Shown: positions 54,094 through 63,040, counted from the first letter of the stretch. The stretch is DNA of 64,000 nucleotides from Paenibacillus illinoisensis NBRC 15959 (GCF_004000925.1 NZ_BIME01000013.1:106993-170992); one strand, 5' to 3'. Program-made: numbers and translations. Notes: generated from the letters alone by a model not told the origin.

Positions 54094-54137
54094 TTTGAAA
54101 AGCTAATTTTTTTGCAAAAACCACATTTTGATAAAGG

Positions 54138-55046
54138 TTATTGCTTCAGATAATTCATGACATTAGGCAGAATTTGCTCAAGTGCACGAGGTCGAAGCGT
54201 ATATTCGACCAGACTTTCCCCTTCGAAGTGTGCATACACCAATCCGGCCCCGCGTAGTTTCGAGAGATGATCATGGGTGATTCCTTTAGACAGTTTCAAA
54301 TGACGAACAATTTCAATGAATGTGCGGGGTCCCTGGTACAGATAACGCATGATTTTCAACCTGTTTTTCTCTCCCAAACTGCGAATTACCCGCAATTGAT
54401 GGGTAGGAATATACTCCTGATCTCCGGTATACATTCTCGCAGAATAATGGCATATGATTGTATCTCCAAAAGACAAAATGACATTAAGTGGTTGAAAATG
54501 AAATTGCGGCACAAGCAGTAATTTCTCGAGTCCATTAAATGGGCGAAACATCAAACCGTTCGTTGCGTCGTCCAGCACCTCATCTTGAGGAGAATGATTC
54601 AATTGCTCTCTTCGATGTTGAGCCTCCTGCTGCAAATGTTCCAAAATTGAAAGGTCAACCGAACGGAAATATTGCTGATTCCACTCCGTTAATACATAGG
54701 TCATCCTGTTCCTATATGCACTCAAGTCTTCTGGAAAAGGAAAAGGATACCGACCAAGAATAGTTTCTAACTCATCTTCTGTAAGACCGCTGAACCAGTC
54801 TATAAACGCTTCTGGCTGTTCAGCCTGTGGCCGTAAACAAACAAGTAAATAGGTCCATTTCCAATCATCATCCACTTTCATGTCTTGTAGAACAGTTATA
54901 AGATCGGATGATAGCTTCTCTTCTGTTTCCTGCGCCCAGCTTGATGTTAGATCGATCTTTTTATGTGATTTCCGGCATATGTATGTATGCAAACTGGCCA
55001 TGAACTCAAATACGGGTGTGAATCCCACTTCAATGTGATAGCTAAT
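54138..55046 (-). CDS. ArsR-type winged-helix regulator with large N-terminal domain
   Basis: A regulator of about 302 residues. The C-terminal third is a winged helix (LGEKNRLKIMRYLYQGPRTFIEIVRHLKLSKGITHDHLSKL), ArsR-like; the N-terminal two thirds (SLHTYICRKSHKKIDL...) belong to the DUF5937-like sensor group. There is no usable ATG/GTG/TTG near the ribosome site: AGGAGGG is 6 bases before an ATT codon (55046), in frame, giving MSYHIEVGFTP, which fits relatives' N-termini. The GTG at 55028 is 24 bases away. It lies just upstream of the peptide operon on the same strand and may be its regulator. Confidence 0.68.
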   Translation of the reverse strand: MSYHIEVGFTPVFEFMASLHTYICRKSHKKIDLTSSWAQETEEKLSSDLITVLQDMKVDDDWKWTYLLVCLRPQAEQPEAFIDWFSGLTEDELETILGRYPFPFPEDLSAYRNRMTYVLTEWNQQYFRSVDLSILEHLQQEAQHRREQLNHSPQDEVLDDATNGLMFRPFNGLEKLLLVPQFHFQPLNVILSFGDTIICHYSARMYTGDQEYIPTHQLRVIRSLGEKNRLKIMRYLYQGPRTFIEIVRHLKLSKGITHDHLSKLRGAGLVYAHFEGESLVEYTLRPRALEQILPNVMNYLKQ

Positions 55047-55120
55047 GATGGTCCCTCCTCACTTGCAAAGTTGCTTTATTATACCCTGTTTCCAGTCATG
55101 CACGCCAATGATAGACAGAT

Positions 55121-55155
55121 AAAGGGCCGTACAGTTATTTACTGCACAGCCCTTT
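55121..55155 (-). terminator. Terminator of the CorC/HlyC-type gene
   Basis: AAAGGGC and GCCCTTT close a hairpin with further pairing inside. TTTATC follows on the minus strand, so it is moderately weak. Confidence 0.55.
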
Positions 55156-55182
55156 ACAAAGACCTAAACTTTTATATTGGCT

Positions 55183-56499
55183 TTAAGCCCCTTCTTCCTC
55201 AACCAACATTTCAAGCTTAATTACATTTACCCGTGAAATCCGCTTATGCTCCGTCTCCTGAATGACGAATACATATCCTCCATATTCAACGGATTGACCG
55301 ACTTCAGGCGGAATCGTCTCCACTCTGGAGTACAGCCAGCCACCAATCGTGTCATAGTCGCTCCGATCCATATCCAGTTCGAATCGCTCACTGACTTCTT
55401 CAATCAGCATCATGCCATCGATGGAGTATTCCATCTCATCTACTTTCTCAATGGCAGGACGCTCATGATCGAACTCATCCTGAATCTCGCCCACGATCTC
55501 TTCCATAATATCCTCCAGCGTTACCATTCCAGAAGTTCCGCCGTATTCATCAATCAGAATGGCAATCTGTGTCTTGCTGCGCTGCATACGCTTCAGCAGA
55601 TCACTGATTGGCGTCGAATCTGGAACAGCAAGAATTGGTCGGATTACAGAAATGGTATCTGTGAGCTGGGACCGCATTAGGTCTTTAATGTGAATAAAGC
55701 CGATAATGTGGTCCTTGTCACCGTTATAAACCGGATAGCGGGTTCGCATGCTTTCACTGGCGATTTCCAGATTTTCTAGCATGGACTGATTGGCGTTCAG
55801 ACAGATCATTTCCGTCCGCGGAATCATAATTTCACGGGCAGTTGTTGCCGTAAAATCAAATATATTATCAACAAGCGCCAATTCAGTATTGTCAATTAAA
55901 CCGCTCTTATTGCTTTCTTTCATCAGAATGCGTATTTCATCTTCACTATGTGCCGAGTCATGCTCCGAAGCAGGTGCCATTCGAAACAATCTCAGCAGGC
56001 TGTTCGCCATACCATTCAAAGCCCAGATAAAGGGATACATCAATTTGTAAAAGAACGTAAGCAGGACCGCAGACCATAACGTGACCGTCTCCGATTTGCG
56101 GATTGCCATCGTCTTGGGAGCAAGTTCCCCGAGTACAATATGCAAAATCGTAATAATAACAAATGCAATCACAATCGAAATTCCGTGTACATATACCGGG
56201 CCGAGTCCAAACGCAGTAAACATGGGCTCAAGCAAGTGTGCAATGGCAGGCTCTCCGAGCCAGCCGAGTCCCAGGGAAGCCAGCGTTATGCCCAATTGGC
56301 ACGCAGACAGATAGGCATCCAGGTTACGTACAATATTAGAAGCATAGATGGCTCTTTTGTTACCTGCTTCCACCAAAGCCTCAATTCGGCTGCCGCGAAC
56401 TTTTACCATCGCGAATTCTGCCGAGACAAAAAAACCGTTCATCAATACAAGCAAAGCAATTAAAAATAAATTTAATATACTCGGTAAGGGGTCACTCAA
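55183..56499 (-). CDS. CNNM/CorC-HlyC family transporter
   Basis: A 438-residue membrane protein: DUF21 domain with about four helices (residues 1-190), a CBS pair (about 210-335) and a CorC_HlyC C-terminal domain (about 345-430). Annotated relatives are often called hemolysins but work in Mg2+ or Co2+ transport. The start is TTG 56499; no ATG is available in frame after a nearby upstream TAG. Its ribosome site is only AGGA; a stronger one further upstream serves a seven-codon ORF that ends 9 bases before this start. Confidence 0.82.
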   Translation of the reverse strand: MSDPLPSILNLFLIALLVLMNGFFVSAEFAMVKVRGSRIEALVEAGNKRAIYASNIVRNLDAYLSACQLGITLASLGLGWLGEPAIAHLLEPMFTAFGLGPVYVHGISIVIAFVIITILHIVLGELAPKTMAIRKSETVTLWSAVLLTFFYKLMYPFIWALNGMANSLLRLFRMAPASEHDSAHSEDEIRILMKESNKSGLIDNTELALVDNIFDFTATTAREIMIPRTEMICLNANQSMLENLEIASESMRTRYPVYNGDKDHIIGFIHIKDLMRSQLTDTISVIRPILAVPDSTPISDLLKRMQRSKTQIAILIDEYGGTSGMVTLEDIMEEIVGEIQDEFDHERPAIEKVDEMEYSIDGMMLIEEVSERFELDMDRSDYDTIGGWLYSRVETIPPEVGQSVEYGGYVFVIQETEHKRISRVNVIKLEMLVEEEGA

Positions 56500-56857
56500 A
56501 TTGTCATCCTATTCGCCGTCATTCTTCGGCAAATAGGTCCACCTCCTTCGAAAATGTAGGATATTAGCCATTCTGCCGCTCATATGCAGGTTCAACTTCC
56601 CAATGCTTCCACCTCCTTCTGGATTGTGTCGAATAAAAGGATATGCTTCTTTTATTATATAACTCTAAACTACACAGTCAATCCGTGTCCTATGACAACG
56701 AAATGATGCTAACCAGCAAATTACTTTACAAAGGTAGCGAATACGCCGTCTTATTTACATTTGCTAACTGACTATGTTGAACAGATCCCAAACGGGTTTA
56801 TTGTTTATATCTCGTGCTCGTTGGGTGTCAAAATTGAATTCCAAGTAAAATGTAAAA
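56500..56857 (-). other. Leader of the CorC/HlyC-type gene with two strong ribosome sites and tiny ORFs
   Basis: Two copies of a strong Shine-Dalgarno (minus strand AAGGAGGTGGA; plus-strand TCCACCTCCTTC at 56538-56549 and 56608-56619) precede tiny frames. The nearer one starts at TTG 56532 and reads MPKNDGE then TAG at 56509, 9 bases before the CorC start. No larger gene is seen. A leader peptide is plausible. Confidence 0.4.
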
Positions 56858-56904
56858 CGTAAAAAGAGTATTCCCGTTGATATCCAAATTCAGGAATACT
56901 CTTT
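56858..56904 (-). terminator. Terminator of the sigma-DUF1835 gene
   Basis: AAAGAGTATTCC (56863-56874) pairs perfectly with GGAATACTCTTT (56893-56904). On the minus strand TTTTTACG follows. It is 29 bases after the stop. Confidence 0.85.
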
Positions 56905-56932
56905 GATGGTAATTCGAGATAAGGACATAACC

Positions 56933-58567
56933 TTATGTGCTTATTTTGACAGGGAAACGGGACTCTGTATCCCATCGACACTGCGGTTCTTCGCCTTGTG
57001 CGTTCCACAAACCTCCAATCCACATTTCGTCTCTTCGTAATTCCGCATAGTCTGCTTCTTCAGCGAGTACCTGGATACCGAGCTCAGTCAGAGACAAGAC
57101 TGCATTACGGAAATGTTCATGGTGCTGGGTGAAATCAGGGAACGTATCTGCTCCGCTAATCTGTAGTAGGGCATAGGGCTCCATGGTCATTCTTCTCAGA
57201 TGTGCCCAATATTCCAAGTCTCCCATCCCCAACACATGCAGCCGTTCACTCACATGTTTAAAGAGTTGATATGGATGATCGACACCTTGACTCACAGCTT
57301 CCAGAGTCGCTTGTTCAATTGCACCCAGACCATTCGACTGTGAAGGAAGGCGGGTCAAGTGAGCCTCAAATGCAGCATGCGCAAATGGGAGAACCGTACT
57401 GTTTTGTTTTAAATAATCCATGTGATCCTGAATATCGGAAGAGGTGTACGCTTGCCAGAACTGACTTCCCGCCTGGAGCTCCTCCGTTCCCATTACATGC
57501 CACGTACCAGACAAACGTCCGATCTGTCCGGGTGTAAGCTGTCCCAGCCCCCGAAAGTTCTCTATTTCAGGATACGCATCAATACATAACAGATTCAGCT
57601 TGGTATCCCCGAGCGATTGACCATTAAAATAGTGCAGCAGATAAGACAACATCGCCTGATCATAGAGATCATATTCAAACCAGAGTACAATCTCCTTGTA
57701 CTGATGAAACGCATGCAGTTTTCGCTCCAGCTCCGCAATTTGCATATATTCCGTCTGGGGAATCCCTAATTGCTGTTCCAGATAGGCAGCGCGCTTGCTT
57801 CTCTCCAACTCGTTCCCCATATCTTGGACAACAGGACCAAAGGTGTAAAGTTCCCGCCAGACCATAACCTCTCCTTCGACCCCGCTTTGCCGCAGACGAT
57901 CTGCAGCATGATCTCCATTGGTAATATGCAGCATGCCTTTACCCCCTTCATAAAGTTCATTAAATACGGTTATAACGTCCGCTACAGGTAATGTACGCCT
58001 CAGCTTCGCCCTGGCATCGAACAGCCTTTTCTTCAATGCCGGAACAGATACGCTAAGGAAATCGGAAATTTCCTTAAGCGAATATCCCTGAAAGTAGAAC
58101 ATGTCCACTACATGCTGCATGGATAACGGCAGACTAGATATGGAATCGCGAAGAATCCGATACCGTTCCTTTTGCAAAACAAGCTGTTCAGGGTTATCCC
58201 CCTCTTCGCTCGAATCAATGTTGTACAGTAACTCCTGTTCAGGGGAAGTGCTGTGCTGCTTGCGCCTTAACCAACGGTAGCACTGTCGTTCAACAATTAC
58301 TTTAAACCATCCCGGAAAGGCTTCGGCTGTCTCCAGCTTCGACAGATTAGCAAATGCTTCTGTAAACGCCTCCTGTACAATATCTTCAGCCCAGAAACCA
58401 TCCTCCAGTTTGTTATAAGCTACAGCAAGCGCCATTCCGCGGAACTGTTTCATTAACTGCTCATAAGCCTCAGGCTCGCCCCGGATGGCTCCCTCAATCC
58501 ACTCATTCAATGATGTAAACTCCTCTCTGTGAGCGTCTTGCTCAGCCTGTATATGTATAAGTGCCAT
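56933..58567 (-). CDS. ECF sigma factor fused to a DUF1835-type protein
   Basis: A 544-residue two-part protein. Residues 20-105 are sigma region 2 (EDIVQEAFTEAFANL) and 140-195 region 4 (QHVVDMFYFQGYSLKEISDFL). A linker then leads at about residue 212 to MLHITNGDHAADRLRQSGV and WRELYTFGPVV, the start of a DUF1835-family protein, which fills the rest. The internal methionine M212, with a possible ribosome site AAGGGGG before it, would match a free-standing DUF1835 start, so a fusion of two neighbouring genes is likely. Function of the second part is unknown. A terminator follows the stop. Confidence 0.78.
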   Translation of the reverse strand: MALIHIQAEQDAHREEFTSLNEWIEGAIRGEPEAYEQLMKQFRGMALAVAYNKLEDGFWAEDIVQEAFTEAFANLSKLETAEAFPGWFKVIVERQCYRWLRRKQHSTSPEQELLYNIDSSEEGDNPEQLVLQKERYRILRDSISSLPLSMQHVVDMFYFQGYSLKEISDFLSVSVPALKKRLFDARAKLRRTLPVADVITVFNELYEGGKGMLHITNGDHAADRLRQSGVEGEVMVWRELYTFGPVVQDMGNELERSKRAAYLEQQLGIPQTEYMQIAELERKLHAFHQYKEIVLWFEYDLYDQAMLSYLLHYFNGQSLGDTKLNLLCIDAYPEIENFRGLGQLTPGQIGRLSGTWHVMGTEELQAGSQFWQAYTSSDIQDHMDYLKQNSTVLPFAHAAFEAHLTRLPSQSNGLGAIEQATLEAVSQGVDHPYQLFKHVSERLHVLGMGDLEYWAHLRRMTMEPYALLQISGADTFPDFTQHHEHFRNAVLSLTELGIQVLAEEADYAELRRDEMWIGGLWNAQGEEPQCRWDTESRFPVKIST

Positions 58568-58612
58568 GATTGCGAGTAAAGGTTACTACGATCTCCATTA
58601 TAACGAAAAAAA

Positions 58613-58650
58613 CTGTCCCACTTGTGGATTTGAATCCACGTGCGGGACAG
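58613..58650 (-). terminator. Terminator of the cwlJ-gerQ unit
   Basis: On the minus strand CTGTCCC pairs with GGGACAG, with a GTGGATT/AATCCAC inner stem, then seven T. It is about 45 bases after the gerQ stop. Confidence 0.9.
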
Positions 58651-58695
58651 CTTGGTTAAACATTCTTTCTACAGAAACCCCCGTTTAATAACGAA

Positions 58696-59220
58696 TTAGA
58701 ATCTGCTTGGAGCTTGAGGATAGTTTCCGATAACGCCCGGATATTGGTACAACAATGGCTCATCAAACGTAGCATAATCGAAGTTAACCATTAACAGCAT
58801 AATACGTCTTCCTGTCTTAGGATCGCTGATAATGATGTGATCACGACCTGCAGCTTCGATAATTCCTTGGAAAATGCGAGCATTCCATTCTTTGTTACCT
58901 TCATATGTCATGTAGAATGTACCAAATTTGCCGAGGTTCAGGCGCAGGATATTTTCGATGTATGATTGTTCAAACTGCGGCGCAGTTGTCGTTACAACTC
59001 CACCTGTTGGTGTCATTGGACTGCCGCTGGATACAAGCGGTGGTACGCTTGTGGAGCTTGGTGAAACCATGCTTGGAGAAACCATGCTAGGTGATACCAT
59101 GCCTGGTGTAGGCGACGTCGTAGGCATGCCATTACCGATTTTATAGGATGTTCCTTGAACTTGCGAGTTGGCTTGTTGACCCAGTGCCTGTGTTGTTGGT
59201 TGATATGGTTGATTAATCAT
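58696..59220 (-). CDS. gerQ: Spore coat protein GerQ
   Basis: A 174-residue coat protein needed for cortex lytic enzyme function during germination. The C-terminal GerQ domain (YIENILRLNLGKFGTFYMTYEGNKEWNARIF...HIIISDPKTGRRIMLLM) is clear; the N-terminal half is a Gln/Ser/Pro-rich spacer with a fourfold SPSMV-like repeat around residues 43-57, which may vary between strains. In B. subtilis GerQ is cross-linked into the coat by transglutaminase and keeps CwlJ in place. It lies 19 bases after cwlJ, the same pair as in B. subtilis. Confidence 0.92.
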   Translation of the reverse strand: MINQPYQPTTQALGQQANSQVQGTSYKIGNGMPTTSPTPGMVSPSMVSPSMVSPSSTSVPPLVSSGSPMTPTGGVVTTTAPQFEQSYIENILRLNLGKFGTFYMTYEGNKEWNARIFQGIIEAAGRDHIIISDPKTGRRIMLLMVNFDYATFDEPLLYQYPGVIGNYPQAPSRF

Positions 59221-59238
59221 TGTAATTCCTCCTAAAAT

Positions 59239-59661
59239 TTAATAAACTTCCGGACAATCTTCACCTGTCGGACTGAAGAAACAGTGCGCTTTGAAACGGC
59301 CCGTATTTTGCTGGTTATACCAGGTTGGAGGACAATCGCCCACGGGCCTGAAAAACCATAGGGAATTGCTGGCCGGCCAGATCCGTTCTCCATTAATTAC
59401 ACGTTGTGCCAAGCGAATCTCGGATTGTCTCGCCCGCTGATAGAAATAGCCTTTTTGGGTCGATTCGAACCCACCGGGATTCTGGAATACCATACGGTTA
59501 ATGTCACGAATGTCCCCAAAATCCAAACAGTCCACCAGCACACGGTTCACACCCACATTACCTACGAGCAGCATGCCCTGTTCGCCGTCACCTTCAGCCT
59601 CTGCCCTCATCAGTCTTGCCAGCAGCTTGACGTCTTCTGAGTTGGCTTTAATAACAGCCAT
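59239..59661 (-). CDS. cwlJ: Spore cortex-lytic cell wall hydrolase CwlJ
   Basis: A 140-residue hydrolase_2-type (SleB/CwlJ) enzyme that degrades spore cortex during germination; CwlJ carries only the catalytic domain and no signal or binding domain, as seen here. LARLMRAEAEGDGEQGMLLVGNVGVNRV contains the catalytic glutamate. The start is ATG 59661 after GGGAGGA; a longer frame upstream has no ribosome site. Expression is expected late in the mother cell (sigma-E) but I could not see a clear promoter. Confidence 0.92.
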   Translation of the reverse strand: MAVIKANSEDVKLLARLMRAEAEGDGEQGMLLVGNVGVNRVLVDCLDFGDIRDINRMVFQNPGGFESTQKGYFYQRARQSEIRLAQRVINGERIWPASNSLWFFRPVGDCPPTWYNQQNTGRFKAHCFFSPTGEDCPEVY

Positions 59662-59753
59662 ATTCTGTTTCCTCCCTTGCTTCAGCTCTTCATCACCGTA
59701 CATCGTATTGTGCAGGAGCCTATTCGGTGACACGAATCCAGCTTTTTTCCACA

Positions 59754-59793
59754 AAAAAATCCCGGAACCTCACCCCATGTGAAGTCCCGAGAT
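59754..59793 (-). terminator. Terminator of the duplicated barrel-like protein gene
   Basis: A 15-base stem with three wobbles (minus strand ATCTCGGGACTTCAC with GTGAGGTTCCGGGAT) and a 5-base loop, followed by seven T. It is about 30 bases after the stop. Confidence 0.85.
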
Positions 59794-59820
59794 AAAACAT
59801 TTCCTATATAACCAGCCTAA

Positions 59821-61572
59821 TTAAGGCTTGGCATTAATCCAGTAATCGTACGCATGTACCATGTTACCTTGGTAGGCTTCATAATCCTTCAGCAGTTCAG
59901 GCAGCTTCGCAAGCTGCTGTTCCATCTCGGCAGCACCTTTTTCATAAAATGAGATATGGGCGCCTTCGTGATTCTCTTTCATTTCTACCGAAATCAGCAG
60001 CGGCTTGCCCAAACGGTCGGCGATCTCCATCTCCTGTCTGACCACCGCGGCAATGCCATTGGACCCTTCGGCCGTGTTACGGAAAGCCATGAGAGAGACA
60101 TGATCCAATGTGCGGATCATAAATTCAGTAACAGACATGTCCTGTCCTGGCAAAGGGAAGCTATCCAGCCATACAGCGAGATCGGCACTGGTCTCCAAAC
60201 TGCTGTCCTTTTTCGTTTCTTCCTGGAAAAAGGAGATATTGGAAGCCCATTCTGTCAAAAGTGCATCCCGGTCGGAATTCCATTCCGGCAGTGTGTAGGG
60301 CTCGATATCCAGGTGAATGCCCTTGAATCGTTCTTCGGGTTCAACTTCGGCATTATAATTTTTCACATAATTGATCAGTCGCTCGATCCGTGGTCTGTTC
60401 TCGGATCTACCCCAGATGGGATGGCCGCCCATGGCGTGAATTTCAATCCCTTGTGCCTGGGCTCGTTTAACAAAACTGCGATAACTTGAATAGGGCTGGT
60501 CCAGATCAAGCCGGACATATAAAAAGTTAATATGCTGTGCTGCGGCGAATTCAAGAACATGCTGACCGCCATCATCCGTTACCTGCGAGGCCTCCCAGAT
60601 GTAAGTTCCGCGAATCTCAGGCTGAGGGGCTGGTTTCTCCGGGGCAATCTCTCCATCCGGTTCAAGCTGTCCCCAATACACGATATCATGAACGGCAGAA
60701 CCGGCATATGAAGCATGATTACGTAAGGATTCCGCAACCTCTGCCAAGACACTCTCCAGCTGCGCTGCTCCCTTTCCGGCAAAAGTCGTAAATTCTTCAC
60801 CAGGCATCGGCTTCGTATTCACCCCAACGGTGACTGAAGCACCGCTGGCATCAGCCCAATTCATTTCCTGTTCAATGAGTTGAATAATGCCGTTATTCCC
60901 TTGTGCGTTATCGCGGTAAGCCAGTAAAGTAACATGATTAAACTGTTCCATGAACCAGCGTGATAACGGCAGGTTATCTGTATCATCTGTTGTTTTTGTA
61001 CCCGCGATCGTATAAGAATCCAGCCAAAATGGCAGATCCACATTAATGTCGATGGCACCATTCGCCTCGACCTGTTCAAGCAACAATGACATATTCGCTA
61101 CCCATGACTGAACCAAAGGCTCTGAATCGTCTTTCCATGCAGGCAAAACGTAAGGTTTGACATCCAGATGGATGGCATCAAATCGTTCTTCTGCAGCAGC
61201 TCCCTGATTATAGTCAGAAACCCACGCAGCCAAACGGAGCATTGGTGCCTCCCGGTCTCGAACAGCCCAGGACGGGTCCCCTCCTAGTGCTTCAACAGCA
61301 ATACCCGCTTTACTGGCTTTGGATATGAACGTGCGATATACCTCATCGGATAAATTCATATCCACGTTGACATAGAGTCTGTTGATCTTATGTTTAGCTG
61401 CGTTAGCCAGCAGCTCGTCTCCTCCATCATCTTGGACAGACTTGGCCTGCCATACCCAGGCTGCCCGTATGTCGCCCGTGTCTGCCTCCACAGGCGAAGC
61501 CATTCCTGTCATTATGATCCCTCCAATCAGCAGTAATAGGCCAAAGATCTTCCGGGATGAATTCCCGAACAT
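59821..61572 (-). CDS. Secreted protein with two tandem barrel-like domains
   Basis: A 583-residue protein with a Sec signal peptide (hydrophobic 9-25, cleavage near residue 30) and two homologous halves, about 36-300 and 320-580. Each half has a WxW/WEASQVxDDGG start, an LYVxxDLD-type strand, an IHLDxxPYxLPxW strand and an HVxLLAYRDNAQGxNGI segment, suggesting TIM-barrel glycosidase-like domains. The acidic LDIEPY with E424 is present in the second half, but in the first the matching position is K139 (LDVKPY). Only the second half is likely catalytic. No specific family is certain. Confidence 0.6.
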   Translation of the reverse strand: MFGNSSRKIFGLLLLIGGIIMTGMASPVEADTGDIRAAWVWQAKSVQDDGGDELLANAAKHKINRLYVNVDMNLSDEVYRTFISKASKAGIAVEALGGDPSWAVRDREAPMLRLAAWVSDYNQGAAAEERFDAIHLDVKPYVLPAWKDDSEPLVQSWVANMSLLLEQVEANGAIDINVDLPFWLDSYTIAGTKTTDDTDNLPLSRWFMEQFNHVTLLAYRDNAQGNNGIIQLIEQEMNWADASGASVTVGVNTKPMPGEEFTTFAGKGAAQLESVLAEVAESLRNHASYAGSAVHDIVYWGQLEPDGEIAPEKPAPQPEIRGTYIWEASQVTDDGGQHVLEFAAAQHINFLYVRLDLDQPYSSYRSFVKRAQAQGIEIHAMGGHPIWGRSENRPRIERLINYVKNYNAEVEPEERFKGIHLDIEPYTLPEWNSDRDALLTEWASNISFFQEETKKDSSLETSADLAVWLDSFPLPGQDMSVTEFMIRTLDHVSLMAFRNTAEGSNGIAAVVRQEMEIADRLGKPLLISVEMKENHEGAHISFYEKGAAEMEQQLAKLPELLKDYEAYQGNMVHAYDYWINAKP

Positions 61573-61640
61573 ATACTCCCTCCATTCTTGTTCTGTTGTA
61601 AAATCACATTCATTATAGCAACCGATTTCTGAATTTCAAA

Positions 61641-61667
61641 TAAGCCCAAGTGCTTAACTTGGGCTTA
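61641..61667 (-). terminator. Terminator of the SDR dehydrogenase gene
   Basis: TAAGCCCAAG and CTTGGGCTTA form a perfect 10-base stem with a 7-base loop. The minus-strand tail is TTTGAAATT, so it is moderately T-rich. Confidence 0.65.
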
Positions 61668-61716
61668 CGGATGCTAGAGCATTCAATTTGTACAACAGAA
61701 AGAGGGAATCCCGGTT

Positions 61717-62469
61717 CTAGTCCTCATATATCATTTTTCGAGTCATGCCCCCATCAATCATCAGATTGGTCCCAGTGACAAAGGTATTGCTTGGATCCGA
61801 CAAATATAAACATGCGCGGGAGATATCCGAAGGGACGCCTACGCGTCCTGCAGGATGCTGTTCATGATCTTCCGGCTTCAATTCGTCCACATTGCCTGTC
61901 TCAATCCATCCCGGACTGATACAATTGACCCGAATACCGTCCTTGCCAAGTGAGACCGCCATCGCATGTGTCAGGGCCACAATGGCACCCTTGGACGCTG
62001 CATAGGCCTCTGTCTCAGGTTCAGACATAAACGCACGTGTCGATGCCATATTGACGATAGCGCCTCCATGTTCATTTTGTTTCATATGTTTGGCCGCTTC
62101 ACGGCTTGCGAGAAAGCAGCTTCTTACATTCGTATTAAGCACATCGTCCCATTCCTCCAAGGTCAGCTCGTAGGGAGATTTCCACCTGGCTACGCCCGCA
62201 TTGTTCACCAGGATGTTGATCTGTTTGAATTCTTCGATGGCTGTGCGAATCAAATTCGTAATATCCTGCTCCTTGCGAACATCGCACTGAACGAAGATGG
62301 CTTCACCGCCTTCATTGCGAATCGAAGCAGCAGCTGCGGCGCCTTCCGCCTCCTGATAATCGGCAAGTACGACTTTGGCACCAGCAACCGCGTAAGCTTC
62401 GGCAACGCTGCGTCCGATCCCCTGAGCTGCTCCCGTAACAACAACGACTTGATCTGTAAATGACATCAT
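61717..62469 (-). CDS. Short-chain dehydrogenase/reductase (classical SDR)
   Basis: A 250-residue classical SDR: TGAAQGIGRSV (cofactor loop, residues 12-22), NNAGVA, catalytic serine in NMASTRAF, and YAASKG. The residue D after the second strand (VLADYQEAEG) favours NAD(H). The closest general types are glucose 1-dehydrogenase or 3-oxoacyl reductase-like members; the substrate is not known. The start may be ATG 62469 or 62466, both after GGAGGAG. It is a single-gene unit. Confidence 0.8.
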   Translation of the reverse strand: MMSFTDQVVVVTGAAQGIGRSVAEAYAVAGAKVVLADYQEAEGAAAAASIRNEGGEAIFVQCDVRKEQDITNLIRTAIEEFKQINILVNNAGVARWKSPYELTLEEWDDVLNTNVRSCFLASREAAKHMKQNEHGGAIVNMASTRAFMSEPETEAYAASKGAIVALTHAMAVSLGKDGIRVNCISPGWIETGNVDELKPEDHEQHPAGRVGVPSDISRACLYLSDPSNTFVTGTNLMIDGGMTRKMIYED

Positions 62470-62616
62470 GAACTCCTCCTCTATTAATACGCTTCTGTCA
62501 TCACATACGAATATGTCGAATCAAGAAACCTTATTGTTATAAAGACCCTCTCCTTATATAAAAACACGATACCACCTTTAAGAAACGCTTGTCCAAGAAA
62601 ATTAACATTAAAAAAA

Positions 62617-62639
62617 GCTTACGCCACTATGGCGCAAGC
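62617..62639 (-). terminator. Terminator of the DUF2500 gene
   Basis: On the minus strand GCTTGCGCC pairs with GGCGTAAGC (one mismatch), followed by seven T. It is 9 bases after the stop. Confidence 0.85.
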
Positions 62640-62647
62640 CAGCCGGA

Positions 62648-63040
62648 TTATCCGCGTACACGTTCTGAATACAGGCGGTTGTAGCGCTCGAAGCCTATAT
62701 ACCGTGTTCCCTTGAAAGAAAGACGGCCTTCATCTCCTTCGGAGCACAATCCGTACTCTTCTCCGTTCACCTTGAACTCGAGCCGATCTCCGCTCTCTAC
62801 TTCAAAGGTAATGTAATACAGCGTACGGGCTGAACTGCCTGGTTCAGCTTGCGACTGACTGATCTGCATCCTTCTGCCCGTTATTCGCGAAGGTACGGTA
62901 AGCAGAGGCTCGGCGTTGTTGCGCCCCCATCTCCATACTTCTTTCCCCACAGACAGAAGAACAATACCTATAATCAGAACAAATACGACTGGAAAGACGG
63001 TTCCGAAAAAGTCAAACATCCAGGATGATTCAATGCCCAT
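62648..63040 (-). CDS. DUF2500-family membrane protein
   Basis: A 130-residue protein with one N-terminal membrane helix (about 10-32, FFGTVFPVVFVLIIGIVLLS) and a soluble beta-rich domain (VPSRITGRRMQI, LYYITFEVESGDRLEFKVNG) that matches DUF2500. The function is unknown; relatives occur across Firmicutes and enterics. The start is ATG 63040 after GGAGGGG; the longer frame lacks a ribosome site. Confidence 0.78.
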   Translation of the reverse strand: MGIESSWMFDFFGTVFPVVFVLIIGIVLLSVGKEVWRWGRNNAEPLLTVPSRITGRRMQISQSQAEPGSSARTLYYITFEVESGDRLEFKVNGEEYGLCSEGDEGRLSFKGTRYIGFERYNRLYSERVRG

